Source of the DNA: Desulfolinea sp964487745
Lineage (GTDB): Bacteria; Chloroflexota; Anaerolineae; Anaerolineales; Villigracilaceae
Length of the DNA: 64,000 nucleotides
Direction: 5' to 3'
Assembly (NCBI GenBank): GCA_964487745.1
Contig: CAZASG010000005.1
Location: forward strand, 62,001 to 126,000
Shown here: piece after piece, positions 23,184-32,093 of the stretch
Layout of the letters: every line of letters starts with the position of its first letter
Numbering within the stretch: position 1 is the first letter of the stretch
The notes under the pieces: model-generated
Seen by the model: only the letters and a program-made list of their open reading frames with translations
Told to the model about the DNA's origin: nothing
The model's database searches: none
Program-made: the position numbers and the translations under genes

Positions 23184-23832
23184 GGCTACCATTCTCGACC
23201 AATTTGGCTGGACTTTCCGAATTCGCCCGGTAGCTGAAAGCCTGGATCGTGTTTTACTTCTCTTGCATGGTTGGACAGGCGATGAGAATTCGATGTGGGC
23301 GTTCACGCGCAAATTTTCGTCGCGGTATGCTATTATTGCGCCGCGTGCGCCTTATCCGGGACCCAAAGAACAAGGCGGATATTCCTGGCGCGAAATGAAG
23401 CCCGGTACCTGGGGATCGCCGACTCGTGAAGAGTTGCAAAAGGCAGGAGATTCTCTCGTCTCGCTCGTGGACGAGTGGTCTGCTACCCTTAATATTACAT
23501 CTACGACCTTCGATGTGATCGGCTTTAGTCAGGGCGGGGCGTTGGCAACGACTCTCGCTGCCCTTTATCCGGCCCGGATCGGCAAGATCGGTATTTTGGC
23601 CGGTTTTGTACCGAAAGGTGTTGATGCTCTTCTGCGCCCGGGTTTGTTAAATGGCATCCGCTGTTTTTGGGCACATGGCAGGCAGGATGAATTGGTTGCC
23701 TTTGAGCGCGGGCAAATATCTGCGCGTTGGCTCGAGGAAGCGGGGGCGCAGATACAGTTCTGCGAAGCGGATGTTGGTCATCGTGTTAGCAGGGATTGTC
23801 GCCGTGCGCTGGAAACCTTTCTGGAAGAGTAA
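23167..23832 (+). CDS. Alpha/beta hydrolase, phospholipase/carboxylesterase family
   Basis: A 221-residue esterase. It shows the oxyanion strand LLLHGWTGDE, nucleophile GFSQGGALA, the acid in AHGRQDELV and the histidine in EADVGHRVS, in the order and spacing of PF02230-type carboxylesterases. The start is GTG at 23167, inside the preceding gene. The substrate is probably a short-chain or acyl ester; its pairing with a patatin hints at lipid turnover. Confidence 0.9.
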   Translation: MQTETKATILDQFGWTFRIRPVAESLDRVLLLLHGWTGDENSMWAFTRKFSSRYAIIAPRAPYPGPKEQGGYSWREMKPGTWGSPTREELQKAGDSLVSLVDEWSATLNITSTTFDVIGFSQGGALATTLAALYPARIGKIGILAGFVPKGVDALLRPGLLNGIRCFWAHGRQDELVAFERGQISARWLEEAGAQIQFCEADVGHRVSRDCRRALETFLEE

Positions 23833-23917
23833 AATTGCGATCATTCTCAGTTTTGATTTATGAGTTTATGGTATCCTTGCCGCGTCCTTTGACGGTTGAT
23901 TTTGAAGGTGAAATGAA

Positions 23918-25012
23918 ATGACAAAACTATCTCGACGAGACTTTCTTAAATTAGCGGGAGCAAGCCTGGGGGCACTGGCGTTCCGTCGCTTTGAGGGGCT
24001 TCTTCCCACTGGTAGATTCCAGTTCCCGGAAGGGCAGCGACTGGGACGTGTATCTGTCTTCCCGAATTATTTTGCGACCTCGATAAAGACCGAGCCCTTC
24101 CCTGCTGCCGGAACCGTGCGAGATATTGGCGAAGATGAGTTAATTGTCTGGGAGCATGAAGTGGTTGGCGGGGCGAAGTCGATCAGCAAGCGTTGGGTGA
24201 AAACACCCGAAGGTTATGTTTATGCTCCTGATCTGCAGCCTGTTCGAAATATCCCGAATATCCCGCTAACGGCGATGCCCGAAGGAAAAGATGGCTTCTG
24301 GGCGGAAGTGACTACCCCTTATGTTGATCTGCATATTGCAAACCCGCCGGGACGCGCTAATTGGTATAAAGATTCTGTTGCCCATGGTTTTACGCCACGC
24401 CTATATTATGGGCAAGTGGTCTGGATCGACCAGATCATGGTGAATGAATCGGGGCAAACTTTATATCGTTTTAACGAGCAATATGGTTACGGTGATCTTT
24501 TCTGGGTGGATGCGACGGGTTTATATCCGCTCACGCCTGAAGATGTCGCTCCGATCAGCCCGGATGTAGACCCTCTGCAGAAAAAGATCGTGGTCAACAG
24601 CACTTATCAGACCCTTTCGTGTTATGAGGGTGAGCAGGAAGTCTATTTCTGCCGCGTTTCAACAGGATATGATAGTGAAAGCTATCGCACGACTGCAGGC
24701 GGCTATAACCCGCATCGCAAATTACTCTCCATCCCGATGGGTGCATCATCAACTGAGGGGCGTTCAGGATATGATACGCCCGCAGTTGCCTGGCCCTTTT
24801 TTATGAATGGTGATGGGATCGCCATTCATGCCGCCTTCTGGCATAACGATTTCGGGACGCGCCGCTCACACGGTTGTGTGAATGTGAGTGCTCCCGATGC
24901 AAAATGGATTTGGCGCTGGACAACACCTTATGTCTCTCTCGATCAGAAAGAAGTCAGCCTGAGTTGGCCTGATCATGGCACAAAGGTCGATGTTGTGCGG
25001 CGTTCACTATAA
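23918..25012 (+). CDS. Tat-exported L,D-transpeptidase (YkuD)
   Basis: A 364-residue protein with a twin-arginine signal (LSRRDFLKLAGASLGALAF). Residues about 225-360 form the YkuD domain: KKIVVNSTYQTLSCYEG, then GIAIHAAFWHNDFG, and the catalytic motif RRSHGCVNVS with the cysteine near residue 320. It should form 3-3 cross-links in peptidoglycan or attach proteins to it, outside the membrane. Residues 40-220 are a beta-rich region with a possible SH3-like part. It follows the esterase after an 85-base gap. The tatA gene near 57.7 kb could serve its export. Confidence 0.93.
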   Translation: MTKLSRRDFLKLAGASLGALAFRRFEGLLPTGRFQFPEGQRLGRVSVFPNYFATSIKTEPFPAAGTVRDIGEDELIVWEHEVVGGAKSISKRWVKTPEGYVYAPDLQPVRNIPNIPLTAMPEGKDGFWAEVTTPYVDLHIANPPGRANWYKDSVAHGFTPRLYYGQVVWIDQIMVNESGQTLYRFNEQYGYGDLFWVDATGLYPLTPEDVAPISPDVDPLQKKIVVNSTYQTLSCYEGEQEVYFCRVSTGYDSESYRTTAGGYNPHRKLLSIPMGASSTEGRSGYDTPAVAWPFFMNGDGIAIHAAFWHNDFGTRRSHGCVNVSAPDAKWIWRWTTPYVSLDQKEVSLSWPDHGTKVDVVRRSL

Positions 25013-25031
25013 AATTTAATGAGGTATATCA

Positions 25032-25751
25032 ATGGATCTTAGCAATATTACGCTTGGCTTGGCATTTTTAGCAGGCTTGGCTTCATTTCTTTCCCCCTGT
25101 GTTTTCTCGCTCGTTCCGGCTTATGTCGGCTACTTGAGCGGGCGTGCCGCTGGCGGTGAGGGTGATGAAAACAACAAATTTGTAACCTTCACGCATGGCC
25201 TGGCTTTTGTGCTCGGTTTCAGTATTGTCTTTGTCTTACTGGGTGTGGCAGCCTCAGCTTTTGGTGGCTTACTTTACGATATTCGTGGTTGGTTGGCAAA
25301 GATCGGCGGCATTGTCGTCATCATCTTCGGCTTGCACATGATCGGCGTTTATCGCATTCCTTTCCTTGAATACGATACCCGTGTGCAGGAATTGCCCGAT
25401 CAAAAATGGGGCTATCTCTCTTCTGCAATGTTGGGCGTTTTCTTTTCAGCAGGCTGGTCTCCTTGTGTTGGTCCCGTTTTGGGTGCGATCCTTACGCTGG
25501 CTATCAGTGGTGGAAATATCTCCCAAGGTGCAACCCTGCTCACCGCATACTCTGCTGGCTTGGCTATTCCATTCCTTATTGCAGCTTTGGGTATTGGTTG
25601 GGTCGGTGCAACTTTGCGAAAATACGGCAAAGTTATGCATTATGTTGAAATTGCGATGGGTGTGATCCTTGTGATCGTCGGCATCATGCTCTTCTCGGGC
25701 ACCTTTGAATTGCTCGCTCGCTACGGCACCTTCGTAGATTTTGGACTTTAG
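25032..25751 (+). CDS. ccdA: Cytochrome c biogenesis/thiol transport protein CcdA
   Basis: A 239-residue, six-helix membrane protein of the DsbD/CcdA family. The two redox cysteines sit in FLSPCVFSLVPAYVGYLSG and AGWSPCVGPVLGA. It moves reducing equivalents from cytoplasmic thioredoxin to extracytoplasmic thiol proteins. The next gene encodes a TlpA/ResA-like partner, and the one after that a glutaredoxin fusion, so the three form a redox set. The ATG follows GAGG at normal distance. Confidence 0.93.
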   Translation: MDLSNITLGLAFLAGLASFLSPCVFSLVPAYVGYLSGRAAGGEGDENNKFVTFTHGLAFVLGFSIVFVLLGVAASAFGGLLYDIRGWLAKIGGIVVIIFGLHMIGVYRIPFLEYDTRVQELPDQKWGYLSSAMLGVFFSAGWSPCVGPVLGAILTLAISGGNISQGATLLTAYSAGLAIPFLIAALGIGWVGATLRKYGKVMHYVEIAMGVILVIVGIMLFSGTFELLARYGTFVDFGL

Positions 25752-25760
25752 TCTCAAATT

Positions 25761-26306
25761 TTGGAAAAAACCAATAGACTTCGCCTGATTGTGATTCTCT
25801 CAGCCGTTGTCGCGGTGATCTGCCTGATCGCCGCGCTCGGCTTGCTTTATTATTCGCTAAATGCACAGGTCGCAATACCTAGTGGATTAGCGGATCGCCC
25901 CGCTCCTGATTTTAGCTTGCCCTCGCTAAACGGGCAGAATCTTAGCCTTTCAGCGTTGCGCGGCAACCCCGTCATCATCAACTTCTGGGCGGTCTGGTGT
26001 CATCCCTGTATTGCCGAAATGCCCCTGCTCGAAGAAACCGCACAAAAATATGCCGACGACGGACTGGTTGTGATCGGCATCAACCAGGGAGATAGCTTTG
26101 CTGAAGTTGAAGAGTTCGCGGCAGAGCAAAACCTGACTTTTCCGCTTTTGCTGGATGAAGACGAATCAGTTGGGAGCCTCTTCAAGGTCAATGGTTATCC
26201 AACCAGCATTTTTATTGACAAAGATGGCATGATCCGCGCTGTCTATCTTGGTGAGATCCCCCAAGCCCAACTCAAAGCCAACTTACGCCTGATAGGAATT
26301 CGATAA
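25761..26306 (+). CDS. TlpA/ResA-like membrane-anchored thioredoxin
   Basis: A 181-residue protein with an N-terminal signal anchor (about 8-33) and a thioredoxin fold with active site WCHPC near residues 78-82. PDFSLPSLNGQNLSLSAL is typical of the AhpC/TSA-Redoxin group, and the cis-proline loop is NGYPTSIFID. It should receive electrons from CcdA and reduce extracytoplasmic disulfides, for example in cytochrome c maturation. The start appears to be TTG (or ATT just before) 9 bases after the ccdA stop, with no clear RBS, which implies coupling. Confidence 0.9.
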   Translation: MEKTNRLRLIVILSAVVAVICLIAALGLLYYSLNAQVAIPSGLADRPAPDFSLPSLNGQNLSLSALRGNPVIINFWAVWCHPCIAEMPLLEETAQKYADDGLVVIGINQGDSFAEVEEFAAEQNLTFPLLLDEDESVGSLFKVNGYPTSIFIDKDGMIRAVYLGEIPQAQLKANLRLIGIR

Positions 26307-27328
26307 TGGTAAACCTCACACTCTACACGCGCAAAAATTGTCACCTTTGCGACGACGTAAAAGCCGACCTTGCCTCCTTACAGGATAAATATCCGCATCG
26401 TCTTGCCGAGATCGACATTGATAGCGACCCGGCGCTGATCGCCGCTTACGGGGAGCAAATTCCGGTTGTGGAGGTGGGACCCTATGTTTTGCGTGCCCCG
26501 ATCAAAAAGCAAGACCTTGTCATGACCATCGGCGCTGCTATAGATCGTCAGCAACAGCTTGAAAAGGTTGGCGATGAACGTTACCAGCAAAGCGTAAATC
26601 GCGGGGCAACTTTTTCGGGTTCTGATAAATTCTCTTATTGGCTTTCGCGACGCTATATGATTTTGATCATTTTTTTCCTGTTTCTATATGTTGGTTTGCC
26701 AGTCCTGGCGCCCGTTCTTATGCAAGCAGGCGCAAAAGGCCCCGCAAACATCATTTACAAAATGTACAGTCCGCTTTGCCATCAATTTGGTTTTCGATCC
26801 TTTTTTCTTTTTGGTGAGCAATCTTATTATCCTCTCCACGAGGCGGGGATCACGGGTGGAGATACGGACCTCGTGGATTTCGAGACAGCTACAGGGATCA
26901 CGCATCTTCATGAAGGGAATAGCCAGGCACGCTTCACGGCTCGCGATTATCAAGGTGAAGAAGGCGTTGGTTATAAAATGGCGCTTTGCGAACGAGATAT
27001 CGCCATTTATGGGGCAATGCTGCTCTTTTCGGTCATTTTCGTTCTTACAGGGAGCCGTATCCCTCCCTTGCATTGGGCATTGTGGATATTAATTGGCCTA
27101 GGTCCCATCGGTTTGGATGGTTTCTCACAGATCATCAGTCAGTTTGAACTTTCTTTCCTTGCAGACCTTCTTCCATACCGTGAAAGCACACCCTTCCTGC
27201 GCACGCTGACAGGTTTTCTCTTCGGTTTCGCGACAGCCTGGTTTGGTATTCCTTATGTTGAAGAGAGCATGCGCGAAACCCGCCAAATTTTTGTTAAGAA
27301 ATTGGCAATCATCAACGCGCGGGGGTAA
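26306..27328 (+). CDS. Glutaredoxin-DUF2085 membrane fusion protein
   Basis: A 340-residue two-part protein. Residues 1-85 are a glutaredoxin-like domain with CHLC (YTRKNCHLCDDVKADL) and the cis-proline loop EQIPVVEV. After a linker, residues about 115-330 form the DUF2085 membrane domain with four or five helices and its marks SPLCHQFGFRSFFLFG, MALCERDIAIYGA and GPIGLDGFSQ. The start shares one base with the preceding stop (TAATG). Fusion and position after ccdA-tlpA suggest that DUF2085 works in thiol redox or metal handling. Confidence 0.88.
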   Translation: MVNLTLYTRKNCHLCDDVKADLASLQDKYPHRLAEIDIDSDPALIAAYGEQIPVVEVGPYVLRAPIKKQDLVMTIGAAIDRQQQLEKVGDERYQQSVNRGATFSGSDKFSYWLSRRYMILIIFFLFLYVGLPVLAPVLMQAGAKGPANIIYKMYSPLCHQFGFRSFFLFGEQSYYPLHEAGITGGDTDLVDFETATGITHLHEGNSQARFTARDYQGEEGVGYKMALCERDIAIYGAMLLFSVIFVLTGSRIPPLHWALWILIGLGPIGLDGFSQIISQFELSFLADLLPYRESTPFLRTLTGFLFGFATAWFGIPYVEESMRETRQIFVKKLAIINARG

Positions 27329-27330
27329 AA

Positions 27331-28113
27331 ATGCCTTTTATCGAAAAAGACGGTCTACGCTATTTTCAGTTTAATAGTTTCCCGAAAACGGTCACTCATG
27401 GGGTTTTTACTCGTCACGGCGGTGTTAGTCCTGCGCCCTGGGCATCACTAAATGTGGGAGGGTCAGTGGGGGACGATATCTCTCGTGTGGCGGAAAATCG
27501 TATCCGCGCATTTACAGCACTTGGACGCGATCCCGAATCTATCTTCGACGTTTGGCAGGTTCACGGGACAAGAGCATCTTTTGCCAGTGAGTCGCGTCAC
27601 CCTGGTTGCCACGAAGACAAAGCTGACCTCATCTTTACAGACCGCCCCGAGATCACGCTTTATATGCGTTTTGCAGATTGCACACCGCTCCTTTTTGTAG
27701 ATACAGAAAGGAATGTGGTTGGCCTAGCGCACGCTGGTTGGAAGGGAACAGTACAGGGTGTTGCAACGGCTGCCGTCAGGGCCATGCAGGAGCACTATGG
27801 CTCCGAACTTGAAAATATCCATGCCGGGATCGGACCCGCTATCGGACCGGACCACTATGAAGTCGGCGACGAAGTTATTGAGCAGGCGCGCACCTCTTTC
27901 GGAGCAGATGCCGAAAAGCTTCTGCCGCGTGTTGGCGAACGCATGCATTTTGATCTGTGGGCTGCCAATCGCCTGCAATTGGAAAAGATGGGAGTGACGA
28001 AAATTGAGACAGCAGAGGTTTGTACGATGTGCCACATGGACGATTGGTTTTCCCATCGTGGCGAAAAGGGGAAAACAGGTCGTTTTGGCGCTTTAATTGC
28101 TTTGAAGGGGTAA
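27331..28113 (+). CDS. YfiH/LACC1 family purine nucleoside phosphorylase-type protein
   Basis: A 260-residue protein of the family once called polyphenol oxidase. Motifs seen: GVFTRHGGVS, SIFDVWQVHGT, the metal histidine in GLAHAGWKGTVQGV, and CTMCHMDDWFSHRGEKGKTGRF. Family members act on purine nucleosides (phosphorylase, adenosine deaminase or methylthioadenosine activities) or on peptidoglycan intermediates. It starts 2 bases after the preceding stop and lies before yggS, a frequent arrangement in bacteria. Confidence 0.93.
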   Translation: MPFIEKDGLRYFQFNSFPKTVTHGVFTRHGGVSPAPWASLNVGGSVGDDISRVAENRIRAFTALGRDPESIFDVWQVHGTRASFASESRHPGCHEDKADLIFTDRPEITLYMRFADCTPLLFVDTERNVVGLAHAGWKGTVQGVATAAVRAMQEHYGSELENIHAGIGPAIGPDHYEVGDEVIEQARTSFGADAEKLLPRVGERMHFDLWAANRLQLEKMGVTKIETAEVCTMCHMDDWFSHRGEKGKTGRFGALIALKG

Positions 28114-28152
28114 AATTAGGAAGAGTAAGTGAGAGCTTCCCAGGAGAGAGAC

Positions 28153-28884
28153 GTGTCAGACGAAACCTTTATTGAATTGATCCGTTCGAACTACAAAAGA
28201 ACACAGGAAGATATAAATAAGGCTGCTCAAAATGTCGGGCGCAGTCCTGACGAGATCAAATTGCTCGTAGTAACGAAGAAGCAGCCTCTTTCGGTTATTC
28301 GTGCTGCGCTGGCTGCGGGGGTGGATCTTTTAGGAGAAAATTACCCTGAAGAGGCTGTAAGTAAAAAGCAAGCTTTGGCTGTTGAATCTAAGGTAGAATG
28401 GCACATGATCGGTCACGTACAGAGCCGCAAGGCGCGTTTGGTGGCTGAGCATTTTGCACTTTTACACTCTTTGGATAGTCTGAAATTAGCACGTCGCCTA
28501 GATCGTTTCTGCGCAGAAGCAGGACGCAAACTTCCCGTATTGCTGGAATTCAATGTCGGTGGCGAAGCCAGTAAATTCGGCTGGCAAGCTGCTGATAAAG
28601 CACAGTGGAGCAGTTTTCTTCCGGATGTTGAGGAAATTCTGGCGTTGGAAAATCTCGAGGTGCAGGGGCTGATGACCATGCCACCCTTCTTCCAGGATGC
28701 AGAGTTGGCGCGACCGTACTTTCGTCGTTTGCGCGAGTTGCGGGATCACTTTTCCCTTCAGTATCCGCATGTGAAATGGGAGGAACTTTCCATGGGGACG
28801 AGCGGCGATTTTCGAGTCGCCGTGGAGGAAGGGGCAACTTTTGTGCGAATCGGGCAGGCTATCCTAGGTGCGCGTCCACTTTAA
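28153..28884 (+). CDS. YggS family PLP homeostasis protein
   Basis: About 243 residues, starting GTG at 28153 because AGGAG lies 6 bases upstream; an in-frame GTG at 28129 is less likely. The PLP lysine lies in LLVVTKKQP. Other marks are GENYPEEAVSK, WHMIGHVQSRKA, LEFNVGGEASKFG, LMTMPPF and the phosphate-binding LSMGTSGDFRVAVEEGATFVR spread over the C-terminal half. It is a single-domain TIM barrel that buffers pyridoxal phosphate. It is followed by yggT and yggU genes as in many genomes. Confidence 0.95.
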   Translation: MSDETFIELIRSNYKRTQEDINKAAQNVGRSPDEIKLLVVTKKQPLSVIRAALAAGVDLLGENYPEEAVSKKQALAVESKVEWHMIGHVQSRKARLVAEHFALLHSLDSLKLARRLDRFCAEAGRKLPVLLEFNVGGEASKFGWQAADKAQWSSFLPDVEEILALENLEVQGLMTMPPFFQDAELARPYFRRLRELRDHFSLQYPHVKWEELSMGTSGDFRVAVEEGATFVRIGQAILGARPL

Positions 28885-28899
28885 TCTTTTTGGAGATAT

Positions 28900-29169
28900 A
28901 TGTTTCTTTTTTATTTGATCCAGTTCATTGATGTTGCAACGCAGTTGCTAGTCTTGTTGATCATTGTGTCGGTTGTGTTATCATATTTTATGTCGCCGTA
29001 CCATGTGATTCGGGAAAATATAGACCGCATTGTTGAGCCGATGTTGGCTCCAGTTCGTAGAGTTGTTCCCTTGATCGGCATGATCGATTTTAGCCCTTTG
29101 GTTTTGATTATTCTAATTCAGGTTCTTTCTTCGGCGCTGAGAAACTTTTTGGTTGCATTTTTGAGGTGA
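28900..29169 (+). CDS. YggT family membrane protein
   Basis: An 89-residue protein with two hydrophobic helices (about 3-27 and 60-86) joined by the family loop ENIDRIVEPMLAPVRRVVP. YggT proteins are linked to osmotic stress and division in other bacteria, though their role is unsettled. GGAG precedes the ATG. It lies between yggS and yggU. Confidence 0.92.
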   Translation: MFLFYLIQFIDVATQLLVLLIIVSVVLSYFMSPYHVIRENIDRIVEPMLAPVRRVVPLIGMIDFSPLVLIILIQVLSSALRNFLVAFLR

Positions 29170-29173
29170 ATGA

Positions 29174-29488
29174 ATGATGGCTTCGCGTAAGTACAAATTG
29201 CACGATGGAAAAGTAGGTTCTGCTTTGGCTGTCCGCCTTACCCCGAAAGCAAGCCGAGATGCTGTTGTGGGGATCATGGAGGATGGGACTGTAAAAATCC
29301 ATGTGACAGCTACGCCTAATGGGGGAAAAGATAACGATGCCTTGATCGCACTATTGGCTGGCGTTTTGGGGGTGCCCAAAAAGAATGTGGATATCGTTGC
29401 TGGTGAAGAAGGGCGGGATAAATTACTTTCGGTTTTAGGGATGGATGCTGTTACGTTGACCAAGCGCTTGCGCGAACACTTAAATTAA
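29174..29488 (+). CDS. DUF167/YggU family protein
   Basis: A 104-residue protein with the YggU pattern LAVRLTPKASRDAV, IHVTATPNGGKDNDALIALLAG, VDIVAGEEGRDKLLSV. The fold is small alpha/beta; function unknown. GAGGTGA overlaps the preceding stop and serves as its RBS, so it is coupled to yggT. A terminator follows. Confidence 0.92.
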   Translation: MMASRKYKLHDGKVGSALAVRLTPKASRDAVVGIMEDGTVKIHVTATPNGGKDNDALIALLAGVLGVPKKNVDIVAGEEGRDKLLSVLGMDAVTLTKRLREHLN

Positions 29489-29503
29489 ATATTTTTCTGC
29501 ATA

Positions 29504-29530
29504 AAAATAGCCCTGTTTTTGAGCTATTTT
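29504..29530. terminator. Terminator between yggU and the convergent transglycosylase gene
   Basis: AAAATAGC (29504-29511) and GCTATTTT (29523-29530) form a perfect 8-base stem around a T-rich 11-base loop. A and T runs on both sides allow bidirectional use. Confidence 0.7.
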
Positions 29531-29551
29531 CGTTTGGAACGATGCAGGTTT

Positions 29552-31972
29552 TTAGGGTGTTGCGCTGTATATATCCGTGTAGATCTGATAGGTTTCGTAA
29601 ATATATCTGATATAGTCTCTCGTCTCGGCAAAACGGATGCTTTCAAGCATAAGGTCGGGGTCGCCTTGGCCAAGTGCTTGCCACTCTATCGCGTTGCCGG
29701 GGCCGCCGTTATATGCGGCGAGGGTTGCGTACAGGTCGCCATCCAGCAGGTCTCGATTGTCGTCAAGATAGAAAGTGCCGAATTTAACGCTGACGATGGG
29801 ACGATAAAGATCGTCGGCGGCATAGCCAATAGGCCAACCATATTGACGGGCGATATTAGCTCCGGTCGAAGGAATGACCTGCATTAATCCGCGCGCGCCT
29901 GCTGCTGAATGCACAAAGCCCTCGAAAAGACTTTCCTGACGCATAACACTGTAGACAAAGAGAGGGTGGAAACTGTTCTCTTCAGCAGCAGATTCAACAA
30001 GATCGCTATAATACGTCCCATAACGAACGTGATTGAAATAAGCAGGCGCACGCAGTGATTCGGCATGACTTTCCATGCCCGCGAGCGTGAGCACTTGACG
30101 GATGGCAAAAATAGCAGGGCGATATGCGCCGAGATCAAGCAGGTAGTTTCCAAAGCGAAAACTATCTGCGGGATCGTTTTCCAGTTCGATTCGCAAGCTT
30201 TCAAATTCAAGGCGGGCTTGATCGTAGAGACCTAGTTCCCAAAACTCTTGCCCGCGTTGCAGGCGAAGGTCGTTGAGTAGTGCATCGGGCGTATTAAGAT
30301 CGGTGGTGGCGGGTAAATCAAAAGTGATGCGGAGCCAGGCAGTCGCCTCAGCACGCTCTGTGGCAAGATCCACTTCGGGGTGGTAGATGTTGGGAAGGGC
30401 GAAGGGTTCGTTGCCTATGAGCAGATCACGGGCTCTTTCGCTGTAATATCCTGAAGGATTTATTGCTTGAGCTTGTTGCCAGGCTTCCTGAGTCGCATTC
30501 ACATCTCCCAAGGCCTGCTGGGTTTTGCCGATCCATAAATAGGCACGTGCCTGATCCTCAAGGGAGGAGCTTAGGATCAGGTTGCGTTGGAAAAGCGTTA
30601 GGGATTGCGCATAGTCATTGTTTCTGTAGAGAGCGATGCCTGCTAAAAATAGTGCTTCCTGCGCGTATTTGCTGCCGGGATATTCCTCAGCAAGCCGCAG
30701 CCAAAGATCAATAGCCTCGTCAACTTTATCATTTCTTTCCATCAAACGTGCAGCACTCATCAGGATGCGGGGGGCTTCGCTGTTTCCCGGATCGGTATAA
30801 ACAAAATCGAGCAAGGTTTGTTTACCTGCCTGAAGCTGATTGAGATCAGACCACTGTGTATAGGATTTCTCCTCCCAGGCATCTGACCAATAGCGATGAT
30901 TGGGGAAATTCTCTATGAAATCTGTCCACGCGACAACTTCATCATCGTAGCGCCCGAGGGCATAAAGAGTTTTTGCGCGATAGTATTGAGCGGTCCCGTC
31001 GCTATCAGGATTTGCGGCAATAAAGCGGTCAAAAGCGAGAAGGGCTACATCATATTGCCCGGCAGCGTAATCGGTAAGGCCGCGGCTAAAATCATCGACG
31101 GGGATACCCGCTGCAACGAGTTCAAGCAAGGCTTGATACGACTCGTAGGCGAGAGGATAAGTTTCAACAGCATGCCGGTAGCGGGCATAACCAGTTTCTG
31201 TTTCTCCCAATAACAAATGCGCATATCCAGCAAAGTAATCGAGTTTGGCTTTTATAAAATCGCTATTGGTGCGTGCAAAAATGACTTCGTAATCGGCTAA
31301 TGCACCGGCATAGTCGCCAATGGACGCTTTGCTCGTTGCGACCTTGATCTCTAGGTTGATCCCGTCATCGAGGCGGGGCGCCTCGAGAGCGGCTTGGTAG
31401 GCGCTAAGCGCGCCAGCATGATCGCCGATCTCGACAAAAATGTCTCCCCGCGTCTCTTCAACATAGCTCTGTAGCAATCCCGGGCGCAATTCCAAATAGG
31501 CGGCAAAGGATTCCGTTGCTGCTTGATGACGCCCGACATTTCTGTTTGCTTCTCCCGAAATAAAATGTGCATACGCTAAAAAAGGTGAATCAGGAATCTC
31601 GATGGCAAGTTGCTGTGCAAAGGCAAGCGCTTCGTGGTCGCGTTCGTCTTCGTAGTTGACGCGCACCAGTCCCCACAGGGCAGCGGCGCGTAATTCATCA
31701 TCGCTTGCGTTATTCAACGCTGCCCGAAATTCCGCTCGTGCGACATCATAATCGCCGTTGAGCAACGCCTTTTCTCCGACGTGGATGCGCGCAAGCGGTA
31801 CCATAGTCGGGACGGGGGAGGGGGTAATGGTAGGTGTTGGGGATGGAGTGATGCTTGGAGAGGGTGTCAGGCTCGGGGTCGCGGTCGGTCCGATGATCGG
31901 ATTCACAGGCAACGTACACGCGCCTAAAAAGACAAAAATCCACACGCCAAGCAGAATTTTTTTATAGGGCAT
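29552..31972 (-). CDS. Lipoprotein lytic transglycosylase with TPR solenoid (Slt-like)
   Basis: About 806 residues. The start at 31972 gives a lipoprotein signal with lipobox LGAC (IFVFLGAC). A Thr/Pro/Ser-rich spacer follows (about 28-55), then a long TPR/Sel1-like solenoid (about 65-600). The C-terminal SLT domain (about 660-800) has catalytic Glu in SVMRQESLFEGF, then GARGLMQVIPSTG and TLAAYNGGPGNAIEW. It should cleave peptidoglycan glycan strands with formation of anhydro ends, tethered outside the membrane. Lgt, needed to lipidate it, is encoded at 39950. Confidence 0.92.
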   Translation of the reverse strand: MPYKKILLGVWIFVFLGACTLPVNPIIGPTATPSLTPSPSITPSPTPTITPSPVPTMVPLARIHVGEKALLNGDYDVARAEFRAALNNASDDELRAAALWGLVRVNYEDERDHEALAFAQQLAIEIPDSPFLAYAHFISGEANRNVGRHQAATESFAAYLELRPGLLQSYVEETRGDIFVEIGDHAGALSAYQAALEAPRLDDGINLEIKVATSKASIGDYAGALADYEVIFARTNSDFIKAKLDYFAGYAHLLLGETETGYARYRHAVETYPLAYESYQALLELVAAGIPVDDFSRGLTDYAAGQYDVALLAFDRFIAANPDSDGTAQYYRAKTLYALGRYDDEVVAWTDFIENFPNHRYWSDAWEEKSYTQWSDLNQLQAGKQTLLDFVYTDPGNSEAPRILMSAARLMERNDKVDEAIDLWLRLAEEYPGSKYAQEALFLAGIALYRNNDYAQSLTLFQRNLILSSSLEDQARAYLWIGKTQQALGDVNATQEAWQQAQAINPSGYYSERARDLLIGNEPFALPNIYHPEVDLATERAEATAWLRITFDLPATTDLNTPDALLNDLRLQRGQEFWELGLYDQARLEFESLRIELENDPADSFRFGNYLLDLGAYRPAIFAIRQVLTLAGMESHAESLRAPAYFNHVRYGTYYSDLVESAAEENSFHPLFVYSVMRQESLFEGFVHSAAGARGLMQVIPSTGANIARQYGWPIGYAADDLYRPIVSVKFGTFYLDDNRDLLDGDLYATLAAYNGGPGNAIEWQALGQGDPDLMLESIRFAETRDYIRYIYETYQIYTDIYSATP

Positions 31973-32093
31973 GGCGTTTCTTATACTGGTAAACGATGTG
32001 GCTGTCAATAACTTAGGCTTCCAAGATACGAAAAAAATCAAGAGAGTGCCATGTTATAATTTCATCCATTAAGAGTGTGAAGAAGAGGATGTC

